A stretch of DNA of 64,000 nt from an uncultured Kangiella sp. (GTDB taxonomy: Bacteria; Pseudomonadota; Gammaproteobacteria; Enterobacterales; Kangiellaceae): NCBI GenBank assembly GCA_947503435.1, contig CANNDL010000003.1, positions 124,001 to 188,000 on the forward strand. Direction: 5' to 3'. A model generated the notes under the pieces. That model did not search any database and was not told the DNA's origin. It worked only from the letters and a program-made list of their open reading frames with translations. The number at the start of each line of letters is the position of its first letter. The first letter of the stretch is position 1. The translations under genes and the position numbers were made by a program. Shown piece after piece: positions 8,703 through 16,717 of the stretch.

Positions 8703-9679
8703 TCAAACAACTCCAAAGCTTTTTCTATCACCTCAATGCCCGCGCCTTTTTTATAGGCATTTTCGCTTAGATGCCTTCGCCATAATTTCCCTCTGGGTTG
8801 GGCATGAAACAAACCCAAAATATGCCGGGTCATGTGGCCTAAATATACATCTTTGTCTAATTGACTTTGTACATAGTTCATATAGTCATGTGCAACTTCT
8901 ATTCGTGTTGGAAGGCCACTTGAACTATCACCATAAAAGCGCTTATCTGCATCAATAAGGTGATAAGGATTATGATAAGCTTCACGTCCCACCATAACGC
9001 CATCTAAATGCTGCATATGCACGTCAGCTTGATCTAAAGTAGTTACTCCGCCATTTACAATAATTTCCAAATGCGGGAAATCCTTTTTAACTTGATAAGC
9101 TGTTTCATATTTTAAAGGAGGAATTTCGCGGTTCTGCTTTGGACTTAAACCCGATAACCATGCTTTTCTAGCATGAATGATAAAAGTATCAACTCCGGAT
9201 TTTTGCACGGTATCAATAAATTGATGAAGTAATTCATAAGAATCTAAATCATCAATACCAATTCGGCTTTTAACCGTTACGGGAATATCAATGACATTAG
9301 CCATAGCCGCCATACACTCAGCAACGAGTTCAGGCTCTGCCATAAGGCAAGCGCCGAAGCGACCATTTTGAACCCGGTCACTTGGGCAACCGACATTCAA
9401 ATTAATCTCATCGTAGCCGTAGTCTTCACATATTTTCGCACACTCGGCTAAATCATTAGGATTACTACCTCCTAATTGAATAGCTACAGGGTGCTCTTCA
9501 TCATTAAATTTTAGATGACCGTCTTGATCACCATGCAATATTGCACCAGTAGTGATCATTTCAGTATACAAGACCGCATGCTTAGTTATAGAGCGCATAA
9601 ATCGTCTTTGATGTCGATCTGTCCAGTCGAGCATTGGCGCAATACAAATTTTACGATTAAGGTGTTTTTCTGAATTCAA
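8699..9679 (-). CDS. dusA: tRNA-dihydrouridine synthase A
   Basis: FMN enzyme reducing U20/U20a of tRNA to dihydrouridine. 326 residues with the family signatures IAPMLDWTDRHQRR (FMN phosphate side), NLNVGCPSDRVQNGRFGACL (conserved cysteines near the tRNA uridine), HARKAWL and VNGGV, then GVMVGREAY. The frame begins at a TTG (9677-9679), 15 codons before the conserved APMLDWTD; no ATG lies between, and AAGG sits about 8 bases upstream, so TTG is the probable start. It heads an operon with the two paralogous unknown genes. Confidence 0.95.
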   Translation of the reverse strand: MNSEKHLNRKICIAPMLDWTDRHQRRFMRSITKHAVLYTEMITTGAILHGDQDGHLKFNDEEHPVAIQLGGSNPNDLAECAKICEDYGYDEINLNVGCPSDRVQNGRFGACLMAEPELVAECMAAMANVIDIPVTVKSRIGIDDLDSYELLHQFIDTVQKSGVDTFIIHARKAWLSGLSPKQNREIPPLKYETAYQVKKDFPHLEIIVNGGVTTLDQADVHMQHLDGVMVGREAYHNPYHLIDADKRFYGDSSSGLPTRIEVAHDYMNYVQSQLDKDVYLGHMTRHILGLFHAQPRGKLWRRHLSENAYKKGAGIEVIEKALELFE

Positions 9680-9712
9680 AGGTAAGCCTTCAATGTTGTT
9701 ATTCTTTTACTT

Positions 9713-10555
9713 CTAATTAGTTTCTAGTTTAGACCAGCCCTTTTGCTCAATCTCTTTATCATCTTCAAAATACTTTACTTGCTTGGTAATTCCTTTTTGT
9801 TCTAAATCATATTCAATCCATTTACCATGCAGCTTGCCATTTTGATAATGCTTTAAAATCCAAAGCTTCCCCTCAAGGAACATTTTTGCAGAGCCATGAT
9901 ACTGACCATCCTTGTAATTGGCCTCAAATAGTTTGTCGCCAGACTCATCATACTTTATATGCAACCCTTCTAACCTACCATTGCTATACAACTGTTTTGA
10001 TTCCAGTCCACCTTGCTGAAAATAGACTGTTTCTTCACCTACTTTTATTCCTTTGAGAAAATTCGAACGACTCTTTACCGACTCCAGGCCAGCGTCAAAA
10101 TAGACGACTTCAACTCCTGACTTAATACCTTTCTGGTAATGAGTTTTACGTAACAAGCGACCATCAGTTGAACTATAGATTTTAAAATTACCATCCAGCT
10201 GACTCCACTTATTGTAGCTTTTATGCTTTGCAATTTTGCCATCATCGAAATAGCTTTGATAAGAACCGCAAGGCTTTGATTCGCAGTAATCAATTAAATA
10301 CTTTAAACGATTATTTTCAACTTGTTTAAAAGAGCCGTTAAAAAAACCATTCTTGAAAGTAGCTTGGATATAACCGTTTTTAAGCTGTATTTGATAAAAA
10401 CCATTCAGTGCTTTTTGCTCGTTATCAAAATACTGTAATTGACCGGCTTCATTTTTACTGAGTTTCAAATCCTTTTGCCATAAGTATGCCGGCTCATCGG
10501 CAGCAATGGCTAAACTATTAATACTCATCAAGAGTAAAAACAACTGAATTCTCAT
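9713..10555 (-). CDS. Secreted MORN/YwqK-repeat protein
   Basis: 280 residues with a signal peptide (about 1-18, ending SLAIA) and at least seven tandem repeats of about 22-24 residues of the type (Y/F)xxGxxxGxxxxYxxxGxL, as in MORN-related YwqK proteins. Such repeats form an elongated beta sheet. Database entries often call these antitoxins by association, but no toxin gene is adjacent and the signal peptide argues against an intracellular antitoxin. The role is unknown. Confidence 0.7.
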   Translation of the reverse strand: MRIQLFLLLMSINSLAIAADEPAYLWQKDLKLSKNEAGQLQYFDNEQKALNGFYQIQLKNGYIQATFKNGFFNGSFKQVENNRLKYLIDYCESKPCGSYQSYFDDGKIAKHKSYNKWSQLDGNFKIYSSTDGRLLRKTHYQKGIKSGVEVVYFDAGLESVKSRSNFLKGIKVGEETVYFQQGGLESKQLYSNGRLEGLHIKYDESGDKLFEANYKDGQYHGSAKMFLEGKLWILKHYQNGKLHGKWIEYDLEQKGITKQVKYFEDDKEIEQKGWSKLETN

Positions 10556-10604
10556 AAGCTTAAGTAATTATCTAACATTGAGACATTTTACCTAAGTGTA
10601 GGAC

Positions 10605-10631
10605 AAAAAAAAGCGGGCTAAGCCCGCTTTT
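10605..10631 (-). terminator. Intrinsic terminator of htpX
   Basis: 8-bp stem AAGCGGGC/GCCCGCTT (10611-10629) with a 3-base loop, followed on the minus strand by eight T. Lies 20 bases past the htpX stop. Confidence 0.9.
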
Positions 10632-10650
10632 GATAGAGATATAAACTTAA

Positions 10651-11553
10651 TTAAAAGTTTCTTAATGCATTAATACGATCATCTAAAGGGGGATGCGACA
10701 TAAATAAGTGGCCGAATTTCTCTTGGAATGACCCTGTTTTACCGTTTTTCAAACCAAATGCAGTAAAGGTTTCACCCATATCCGATGGCATATCGTATTC
10801 AGCTTTTAACTTTTCCAAGGCTGAAATCATAGCGCCTGTGCCGGCTAATTGAGCACCGGCTTCGTCTGCTCTAAATTCACGCTTGCGAGAAAACCACATC
10901 ACTACAACGCTGGCTAATATAGAAAAGACCACTTGAGCAATCATGACCGAAACATAATAGCCAATGCCATAACCGCGCTCATTCTTTAACACCACTTTAT
11001 CGACAATATGACCTACTACGCGTGCAAAGAACATAACAAACGTATTTACGATGCCTTGAATTAGAGCCAAAGTAATCATATCACCATTAGCCACGTGGCC
11101 AACTTCGTGCGCCAAGACTGCTCTAACTTCATTTCTATCCATTCGCTGCATTAATCCTTCACTAACCGCGACAAGCGCATTGTTTTTATTCCAGCCGGTA
11201 GCGAAAGCATTGGATTGCTGAGAAGGAAATATACCAAGTTCTGGCATACCAATTTTTGCATCATGAGCCAAGCTAGTCACAGTATCCAACAACCATTGTT
11301 CTCTTTCCGAGCGCGGATTATTGGGATCAATAATTTGCACTCCCATGCTTCGCTTTGCCATCCACTTAGAAATAAATAGCGAAACAAATGAACCAATCAT
11401 GCCAAACAATCCGCAAAAAACTAACAAGCTCAGCAAGTTAAGATCAGAACCATTTTCTGACAGTATACGTTCCAATCCCATGGCATTCATAATGAACCCC
11501 GCAAGGATCAAAACTAGAAAGTTGGTGACTAAAAATAAACCGATGCGTAACAT
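10651..11553 (-). CDS. htpX: Membrane protease HtpX (M48B)
   Basis: Zinc protease of the inner membrane that degrades misfolded membrane proteins together with FtsH. 300 residues from the ATG at 11553 (GGAG ribosome-binding site); two N-terminal helices, the HEVGH zinc motif in VLAHEVGHVANGDM, two further helices, and the third ligand in the FRADEAGA segment. The family is usually a Cpx or heat-shock target; I saw no clear operator upstream. Monocistronic, with a strong terminator. Confidence 0.95.
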   Translation of the reverse strand: MLRIGLFLVTNFLVLILAGFIMNAMGLERILSENGSDLNLLSLLVFCGLFGMIGSFVSLFISKWMAKRSMGVQIIDPNNPRSEREQWLLDTVTSLAHDAKIGMPELGIFPSQQSNAFATGWNKNNALVAVSEGLMQRMDRNEVRAVLAHEVGHVANGDMITLALIQGIVNTFVMFFARVVGHIVDKVVLKNERGYGIGYYVSVMIAQVVFSILASVVVMWFSRKREFRADEAGAQLAGTGAMISALEKLKAEYDMPSDMGETFTAFGLKNGKTGSFQEKFGHLFMSHPPLDDRINALRNF

Positions 11554-11680
11554 AATTTCTCCACGCAAATAAATTAAAATTTTATATGACCACTATATGG
11601 GGGCTTTGCTAATCGGTGCAAGTTAGCAAATCACAAGATCTGTAATATTTTATGTCAAAATTACATTTTAGATAGATGAA

Positions 11681-11794
11681 TTAGATTAAGTATTTAAATA
11701 TCAATAACTTAAACGCCCAATAAGCAACAAAAATTCCAACCGTTACCCAGAGCCCTATTCTAATATTCTTTCTATTGTTAGGCTCTTTGGACAC
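11681..11794 (-). CDS. Candidate 37-residue single-TM protein
   Basis: A GTG-initiated frame overlapping the last 17 bases of the PepSY gene in another frame. It has a good ribosome-binding site (AAGGAAG, 4-8 bases upstream). The product has a basic N-terminus (SKEPNNRKNIR) and one hydrophobic helix (IGLWVTVGIFVAYWAFKLLI) ending in KYLI, a typical small inner-membrane protein. No family is recognised. The overlap and the ribosome-binding site suggest coupling to the PepSY gene. Confidence 0.5.
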   Translation of the reverse strand: MSKEPNNRKNIRIGLWVTVGIFVAYWAFKLLIFKYLI

Positions 11795-12488
11795 GAGGCT
11801 TCCTTCTATAAAAGATGGTTTTTACCACGAGATAAATACCACTTAAACTAAATAGCACGCCCAATAATGCAGCAATAATCAATAAAGGATGGTTAAAATC
11901 ATCCCGGTCTTGATAGTCCATAATGTGTAGCATCCAAAAGAAATCAAATAAACGCCAAGTATCATTCCGTCGAGCGACTACTTCACCACTATCAGGTGAG
12001 ACATAAATTCTAGTATTTTCTTCATCATTAAACTGAAATTGCCATAATGGTAATGTCCTGCCGCGAATTTCTGTAGTTGACTCAGTAATCTTCTGCGATG
12101 AAACCAATTCACCGATTCCTGAGAAGTCCTTTAACGCAACAACTTTTAAAATATCTTCAGCAAAGGGGGATAACTTTTGCCCACTAGCGGCATCAAAAAT
12201 ATCCACCTTATTTTCCCCTTTCACCCGCCATACTAATCGCTCTTGCCATTGGCCAAGTTCAATACTCAAAGGAGAGTAACCCAACCCATCTATCAGTTGG
12301 TCACTATTGAATGCAACTTTCTCAGTAATCACAATTGTTTCTGGTTTTGCGATATTGTCTTCACCACGTACTTGATGAATATCGAAAAAGCTCATAACAA
12401 ATCCACCAGCGAGCCAAAGCACCACTTGTAAGCCAATTAATAACCCTAACCAACGATGAAATTTTCTAAAGAAACGATGAATTTTCAT
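11778..12488 (-). CDS. PepSY domain membrane protein
   Basis: 236 residues. A PepSY-associated transmembrane helix at the N-terminus (HRWLGLLIGLQVVLWLAGGFVMSFF), a periplasmic region with one to two PepSY-like units (RIYVSPDSGEVVARRND is the recognisable signature), and a C-terminal helix preceded by LFDFFWMLHIMDYQDRDDFNHPLL. Proteins of this type accompany iron-uptake or respiratory functions; a precise role cannot be assigned. It starts 6 bases after yjbQ. Confidence 0.8.
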   Translation of the reverse strand: MKIHRFFRKFHRWLGLLIGLQVVLWLAGGFVMSFFDIHQVRGEDNIAKPETIVITEKVAFNSDQLIDGLGYSPLSIELGQWQERLVWRVKGENKVDIFDAASGQKLSPFAEDILKVVALKDFSGIGELVSSQKITESTTEIRGRTLPLWQFQFNDEENTRIYVSPDSGEVVARRNDTWRLFDFFWMLHIMDYQDRDDFNHPLLIIAALLGVLFSLSGIYLVVKTIFYRRKPRVQRA

Positions 12489-12494
12489 AAATTT

Positions 12495-12908
12495 TTATTG
12501 TGAGATGCTAACGATGATTTTTCGATGGTTAGGAGCATGTCTATGCTCCCAAAGGTATATACCTTGCCAAGTGCCTAATGCTAACTTTCCATCAAGAATC
12601 GGTATAGTTAAATTTGTTGCAGTTAAAATAGACTTTATATGTGCAGGCATATCATCCGCACCTTCAAATATATGAGTATAGAGCGGATCATTCTCAGGAA
12701 CTTGGCGATTCATCCAAGCTTCTAAATCACGCTTGGCGCTTGGGTCCGCATTTTCTTGAATGATTAAGCTGCAAGATGTGTGCTGAATGAATAGATTGCA
12801 GAGACCATTTTTTACCGGTGATTGAGAAACTACTGATTTTACTTTTTGAGTCAATTCATAAAGTCCTTGACCACTTGTTTGTAAATCAATTTTCTCGTGC
12901 TCAGTCAT
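12495..12908 (-). CDS. yjbQ: YjbQ/UPF0047 family protein
   Basis: 137 residues covering the whole family: FIQHTSCSLIIQENADP at the N-terminal half and LGTWQGIYLWEHRHAPNHRKI at the end. The fold carries weak thiamine-phosphate synthase activity in vitro in some members, but the physiological role is not settled. Overlaps the alr stop by 8 bases, so it is translated from the same message. Confidence 0.9.
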   Translation of the reverse strand: MTEHEKIDLQTSGQGLYELTQKVKSVVSQSPVKNGLCNLFIQHTSCSLIIQENADPSAKRDLEAWMNRQVPENDPLYTHIFEGADDMPAHIKSILTATNLTIPILDGKLALGTWQGIYLWEHRHAPNHRKIIVSISQ

Positions 12909-13989
12909 GAATATACTCGAACTTTACTCGTCGCGTGACACCACAGCATAAAGTATAAGGAATCGTATCGGCAAAAGGCGCCACCTTTTCCATCGGTAAT
13001 TCTTTACCCCAAAGCACGACTCCATCGCCAACATTATCTTTAGAATCAATACCTAAATCCACAGCTAACATATCCATAGACACCCGGCCTACTAGAGGCA
13101 CCTCTCGACCGTTAACCCAAACAGGGGTGCCATTTTTTGCATGACGAGGATAGCCGTCGCCATAGCCAATAGCTACTAATCCAATATTAGTTTCTTGTTC
13201 GGCATACCAGTTACGGCCATAGCCTACTGACTCACCTTTATTAATAGGCTTTATCGCCATTAATTGTGATTCCAAAGACATCACCGGCTGTAACTGGTAA
13301 TCGCTGCCAGTAGAATATGGCATTGGCGAAGCACCGTAGATCAATAAGCCGGGGCGCACCCAATCCCAGTGGGCCTGTTCATGAGCTAAAATTCCTGCAG
13401 AGTTAGCCATGGATCTTTGTCCATCCAACCCCCTTGTTGCATTAAGGAATAAATCTATTTGCTCTTCGGAAAAATTTTGGTCTGAATCTGCACTGGAGAA
13501 ATGCGACATCAGTTTAACCGGCTGCTCTATTATGGTTAATTGTTTTAATTCTTGGTGTGCCGCTTCAACCGTATCCAATGCAAAACCTAAACGAAACATC
13601 CCCGAGTCACACTTCATCCATGTTTTAATAGGTTGTTCATTAACCGGCGCTTGCTGATACTTTTTTAGAATTTCAATTTGATTGAAGTGATGAAGCACCA
13701 GTTGTAATCGGTTTTCTTGAATAACAGGCAGCTCTTCTAGCTCAAAAAAACCTTCCAGCAAAAGAATATCTTGCTGAATATTTGCCGCGCGTAGCGATAA
13801 GGCTTCTTCTAATGTTGCTACCGCAAACATATCTGCATCGGTTAATGCTGAAGCAACTTCAACCAACCCATGACCATAAGCGTTTGCTTTCACCACTGCC
13901 ATTATTTTGCTGTCTTTAGCAATGGATTTTATCGTATGAAAATTATGTTTTAGCGCGGATAGATCAATGACCGCTTTGGTAGAGCGCAT
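12901..13989 (-). CDS. alr: Alanine racemase (PLP enzyme)
   Basis: Makes D-alanine for peptidoglycan. 362 residues; the PLP lysine is Lys34 in VVKANAYGHG, and the second catalytic base (Tyr) lies in the VGYGRNW segment of the C-terminal barrel. PMSLESQ and VSMDMLAVDLG are the other conserved blocks. It sits 11 bases after dnaB, the usual gammaproteobacterial neighbour. Confidence 0.95.
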   Translation of the reverse strand: MRSTKAVIDLSALKHNFHTIKSIAKDSKIMAVVKANAYGHGLVEVASALTDADMFAVATLEEALSLRAANIQQDILLLEGFFELEELPVIQENRLQLVLHHFNQIEILKKYQQAPVNEQPIKTWMKCDSGMFRLGFALDTVEAAHQELKQLTIIEQPVKLMSHFSSADSDQNFSEEQIDLFLNATRGLDGQRSMANSAGILAHEQAHWDWVRPGLLIYGASPMPYSTGSDYQLQPVMSLESQLMAIKPINKGESVGYGRNWYAEQETNIGLVAIGYGDGYPRHAKNGTPVWVNGREVPLVGRVSMDMLAVDLGIDSKDNVGDGVVLWGKELPMEKVAPFADTIPYTLCCGVTRRVKFEYIHD

Positions 13990-14000
13990 GCTAATTCCTT

Positions 14001-15389
14001 TTAATAGCCCATGGCTTCATAATCTTGATGAGCCAAGTTATCAAAACGACACACTTCACCACGGAAAGTCAGGTCGACTTTACCGATAGGACCATTTCGC
14101 TGCTTACCAATAATAATTTCAGCGCGCCCTTTATTATCTTCAGAATCTTTGTTGTAAACTTCATCCCGGTAGATAAACATAATAACATCTGCATCCTGCT
14201 CAATCGCTCCTGACTCACGTAAGTCAGCCATTACTGGGCGACGGTCACTACGATTTTCTAACGAACGGTTAAGCTGAGATAAAGCTATTACGGGACAATT
14301 CAATTCTTTTGCTAAGGCTTTTAGCGAGCGAGAAATCTCACTCACTTCTTGAGTACGGTTATCACCATAACCAGGCACTTGCATTAGTTGCAAATAATCC
14401 ACCATGATTAACGCCATACCACCCTGTTCTCGATAAACACGACGAGCACGAGAGCGCATTTCGGCGGGCGAAATGCCCGCAGAATCATCAATGAATAATT
14501 TAGTATGGTTTTTAAGCTGCAACATACCACTATTAAATTTATCCCAATCCGCCTGTTCTTTTATCTGGCCGGAACGAATTTTATTTTGCTCAATACCGCC
14601 TAATGATGATATTGACCTCATTATGATTGATTCACTTGGCATCTCTAAGCTGAAAACCAAAACCGGCAATTCACTATTTAAAGCGGCGTGTTCAACCAAA
14701 TTCATAGCAAAAGTTGTTTTACCCATAGAAGGACGGGCTGCCACAATCACTAAGTCAGCGGGTTGCAGGCCTGAAGTCATTCCATCTAAATCGCTAAAGC
14801 CCGTTGATATACCGGTAATGCCACCTTTAGTTTTTTGGATTTCTTCTATGCGGTGGATAGTCGACTTTAATATCTCTTCAACTCCAGTCGGGCCTTCATT
14901 ATCCGTTTCGCGTGATTCAGCTATGGCAAACACTTTCTTTTCAGCGTAATCCAACAATTCTGATAAAGAACGTCCTTCTGGATTAAAACTAGCATCCGCA
15001 ATTTCATTAGTCGCAGATATCAACTGACGAGTCACGGCTTTTTCACGAACAATTTCAGCGTAAGCTCGAATATTGGCTATACTGGGAGTGTTCTGAGCTA
15101 ATTCGCCTAAAAAGGCCAACCCAATATCTGATTCACCTTGTTTCTCAATAAATTCAGAAACGGTAATAACATCCATCGGTTGACCAACATTCGCCAAGGA
15201 TTCTAATGCTTTATATACTTCTCGATGATTTTTAACATAAAAATCTGTCCCTAAAAGAACCTCTGAAACCATTTCCCACATTTCATTATCCAGCATTACG
15301 CCGCCTAAGACTGACTGCTCAGCTTCAATAGAATGAGGAGGAACTTTTAAGTCTTTGATTTTATTATCGGTTTGTTGAGCTGATAGCAT
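14001..15389 (-). CDS. dnaB: Replicative DNA helicase DnaB
   Basis: Hexameric 5'-3' helicase at the replication fork. 462 residues: primase-interacting N-terminal domain (about 15-115, beginning PPHSIEAEQSVLGG), linker, and RecA-type motor with Walker A ARPSMGKTT at 219-226, Walker B ALIMVDYLQLM, and the C-terminal arginine-finger block KQRNGPIGKVDL. No intein is present. It heads the dnaB-alr-yjbQ-PepSY run. Confidence 0.97.
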   Translation of the reverse strand: MLSAQQTDNKIKDLKVPPHSIEAEQSVLGGVMLDNEMWEMVSEVLLGTDFYVKNHREVYKALESLANVGQPMDVITVSEFIEKQGESDIGLAFLGELAQNTPSIANIRAYAEIVREKAVTRQLISATNEIADASFNPEGRSLSELLDYAEKKVFAIAESRETDNEGPTGVEEILKSTIHRIEEIQKTKGGITGISTGFSDLDGMTSGLQPADLVIVAARPSMGKTTFAMNLVEHAALNSELPVLVFSLEMPSESIIMRSISSLGGIEQNKIRSGQIKEQADWDKFNSGMLQLKNHTKLFIDDSAGISPAEMRSRARRVYREQGGMALIMVDYLQLMQVPGYGDNRTQEVSEISRSLKALAKELNCPVIALSQLNRSLENRSDRRPVMADLRESGAIEQDADVIMFIYRDEVYNKDSEDNKGRAEIIIGKQRNGPIGKVDLTFRGEVCRFDNLAHQDYEAMGY

Positions 15390-15613
15390 TTTTAGAATCT
15401 TTAGTTTTAATATTTTTGGGTTTAATTATTGGTCATCTTAAGCGAGACAACTAAGACAGTTATTTTCACACTCAAAATCATATATGGCAAGCCAACAAGT
15501 CTGTGCATATGCCTGTGGATAAATAAGGATAACCCACTAAACGCCTTCATAATTCAGCTTATAATTATCCTTTTTGTGGTATAAGTATATCAACAATAAT
15601 ATATATCTTCACA
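15390..15613. other. Intergenic region between divergent dnaB and the DCC gene
   Basis: 224 bases of AT-rich sequence holding the promoters of two divergent transcription units. No ORF or strong hairpin was seen. An AT-rich ATAAGTATAT element close to the DCC start could be a -10 region, but I cannot assign promoters confidently. Confidence 0.5.
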
Positions 15614-16024
15614 ATGACTCTTTCTAGCGCAGCTAGTCACATAATCTTGTTCGATGGTGAGTGCAAACTTTGCTCAGCATGGGTTCCTTTTGTGATTAAA
15701 AGAGATCCCAATGCCAAGTTTAAATTTTGTTCCGTCCAATCTCCTAAGGGGCAATTGCTGCTTAATGCAATTGGCTTACCCACGGATAGTTACGAAACTA
15801 TGGTATTAATAGTTAATCAACAACCTTTCTTCAAATCAGAAGCTTTTTTCAAGATTACCAAAGAATTAAGTTACCCATGGCCATTGATTAATGCATTCCG
15901 TTTATTCCCTTTAAAATTAAGAGACTGGGGCTATGATCGTATCGCTTTAAATCGTTATCGATTATTTGGGCGGAATAATTACTGCATCATACCCACCTCA
16001 GATATTAGGGAGCGCTTTTTATAA
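15614..16024 (+). CDS. DCC-family (DUF393) thiol-disulphide oxidoreductase-like protein
   Basis: 136 residues. The signature ILFDGECKLCSAWVPFV near residue 12 is the DxxCxxC motif that names the family; a thioredoxin-like fold is presumed. Substrates are unknown. The stop codon overlaps the start of the next gene by one base (TAATG). Confidence 0.88.
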   Translation: MTLSSAASHIILFDGECKLCSAWVPFVIKRDPNAKFKFCSVQSPKGQLLLNAIGLPTDSYETMVLIVNQQPFFKSEAFFKITKELSYPWPLINAFRLFPLKLRDWGYDRIALNRYRLFGRNNYCIIPTSDIRERFL

Positions 16025-16431
16025 TGAAGCCATCAACTGCCGAAAAATGGCTTAAATGCTTGGCTGTTGTACATATAGTGGGGGGATTATTGCTCCCTAT
16101 GTTAGCACTTACTTCATTAATAGAGCCTTATTTAGCTAGTCTTGAGAACAAGTTCTCAAGCTCTAATAGTGACTCGCTCCGCTTTATGCTGGGTGTATTT
16201 GGCCCTACGGTGGCTAGTTGGGGATTACTTTTTTACTTTGCAGTACACAAAGCCTTTATATCTAAAACTCACAAAGAATGGCAACTCTTGATTATGGCCT
16301 TGCTTATTTGGGCACTACTTGATTCTATCTACTCACTCTATTTCGGCATCACTATCCACATTCTAATTAATGGTATTACCTTATTGTTGTTTCTCTTCCC
16401 ATTACTGATAGTTAGAAAGCAATTCAAATAA
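16024..16431 (+). CDS. Four-TM membrane protein of unknown function
   Basis: 135 residues with four predicted helices (about 13-33, 55-77, 87-107, 109-130). Overlaps the DCC gene by one base, so the two are coupled; small membrane proteins next to DCC genes are common, but no activity can be assigned. Confidence 0.7.
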   Translation: MKPSTAEKWLKCLAVVHIVGGLLLPMLALTSLIEPYLASLENKFSSSNSDSLRFMLGVFGPTVASWGLLFYFAVHKAFISKTHKEWQLLIMALLIWALLDSIYSLYFGITIHILINGITLLLFLFPLLIVRKQFK

Positions 16432-16717
16432 ATCATTGAGCAACAAGCCTTAAGTCGTTGTTTTAAATGCAATTTATACTAAATTTACAAAACCCTCTTC
16501 GAACCGCTAAAAACTGTTAAGCAAATCTTACACAAAATCCGTGTGTAAAAAATATTAACAGTTTAAAACGGAACTGTATCTCAAAACTCCACCGCATCAC
16601 TGTTCATTTTTTGAACTGATAGACACTTTATTGATTAAAAAATGGTCAGACCTGATTTTTAGTGTTAAAAATGCCGACACTTTCAACCCAAACACCAAAT
16701 TAAAGAGTCCCCGATAC
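16432..16717. other. Regulatory region upstream of the secreted protease
   Basis: 286 bases without a convincing gene. It contains the nested inverted repeat described at 16511-16564 and a GTTCA/TGAAC palindrome around 16602-16616. The open frame from 16631 (TTG) lacks a signal peptide at its N-terminus and is treated as untranslated leader. Confidence 0.5.
16511..16564. repeat. Nested inverted repeat
   Basis: Outer arms AAACTGTTAA (16511-16520) and TTAACAGTTT (16555-16564) are perfect 10-bp complements. Inside them TTACACA (16528-16534) and TGTGTAA (16542-16548) form a second perfect pair. There is no T run, so it is not an ordinary terminator. It lies about 150 bases before the protease start. 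Confidence 0.75.

Noticed and set aside
9713-10555. Calling the MORN/YwqK protein an antitoxin
   Set aside because: It has a signal peptide and no toxin neighbour; the label comes only from repeat similarity.
14473-14949. 158-codon open frame on the plus strand inside dnaB
   Set aside because: Antisense to the conserved DnaB motor domain, no ribosome-binding site, no recognisable domain.
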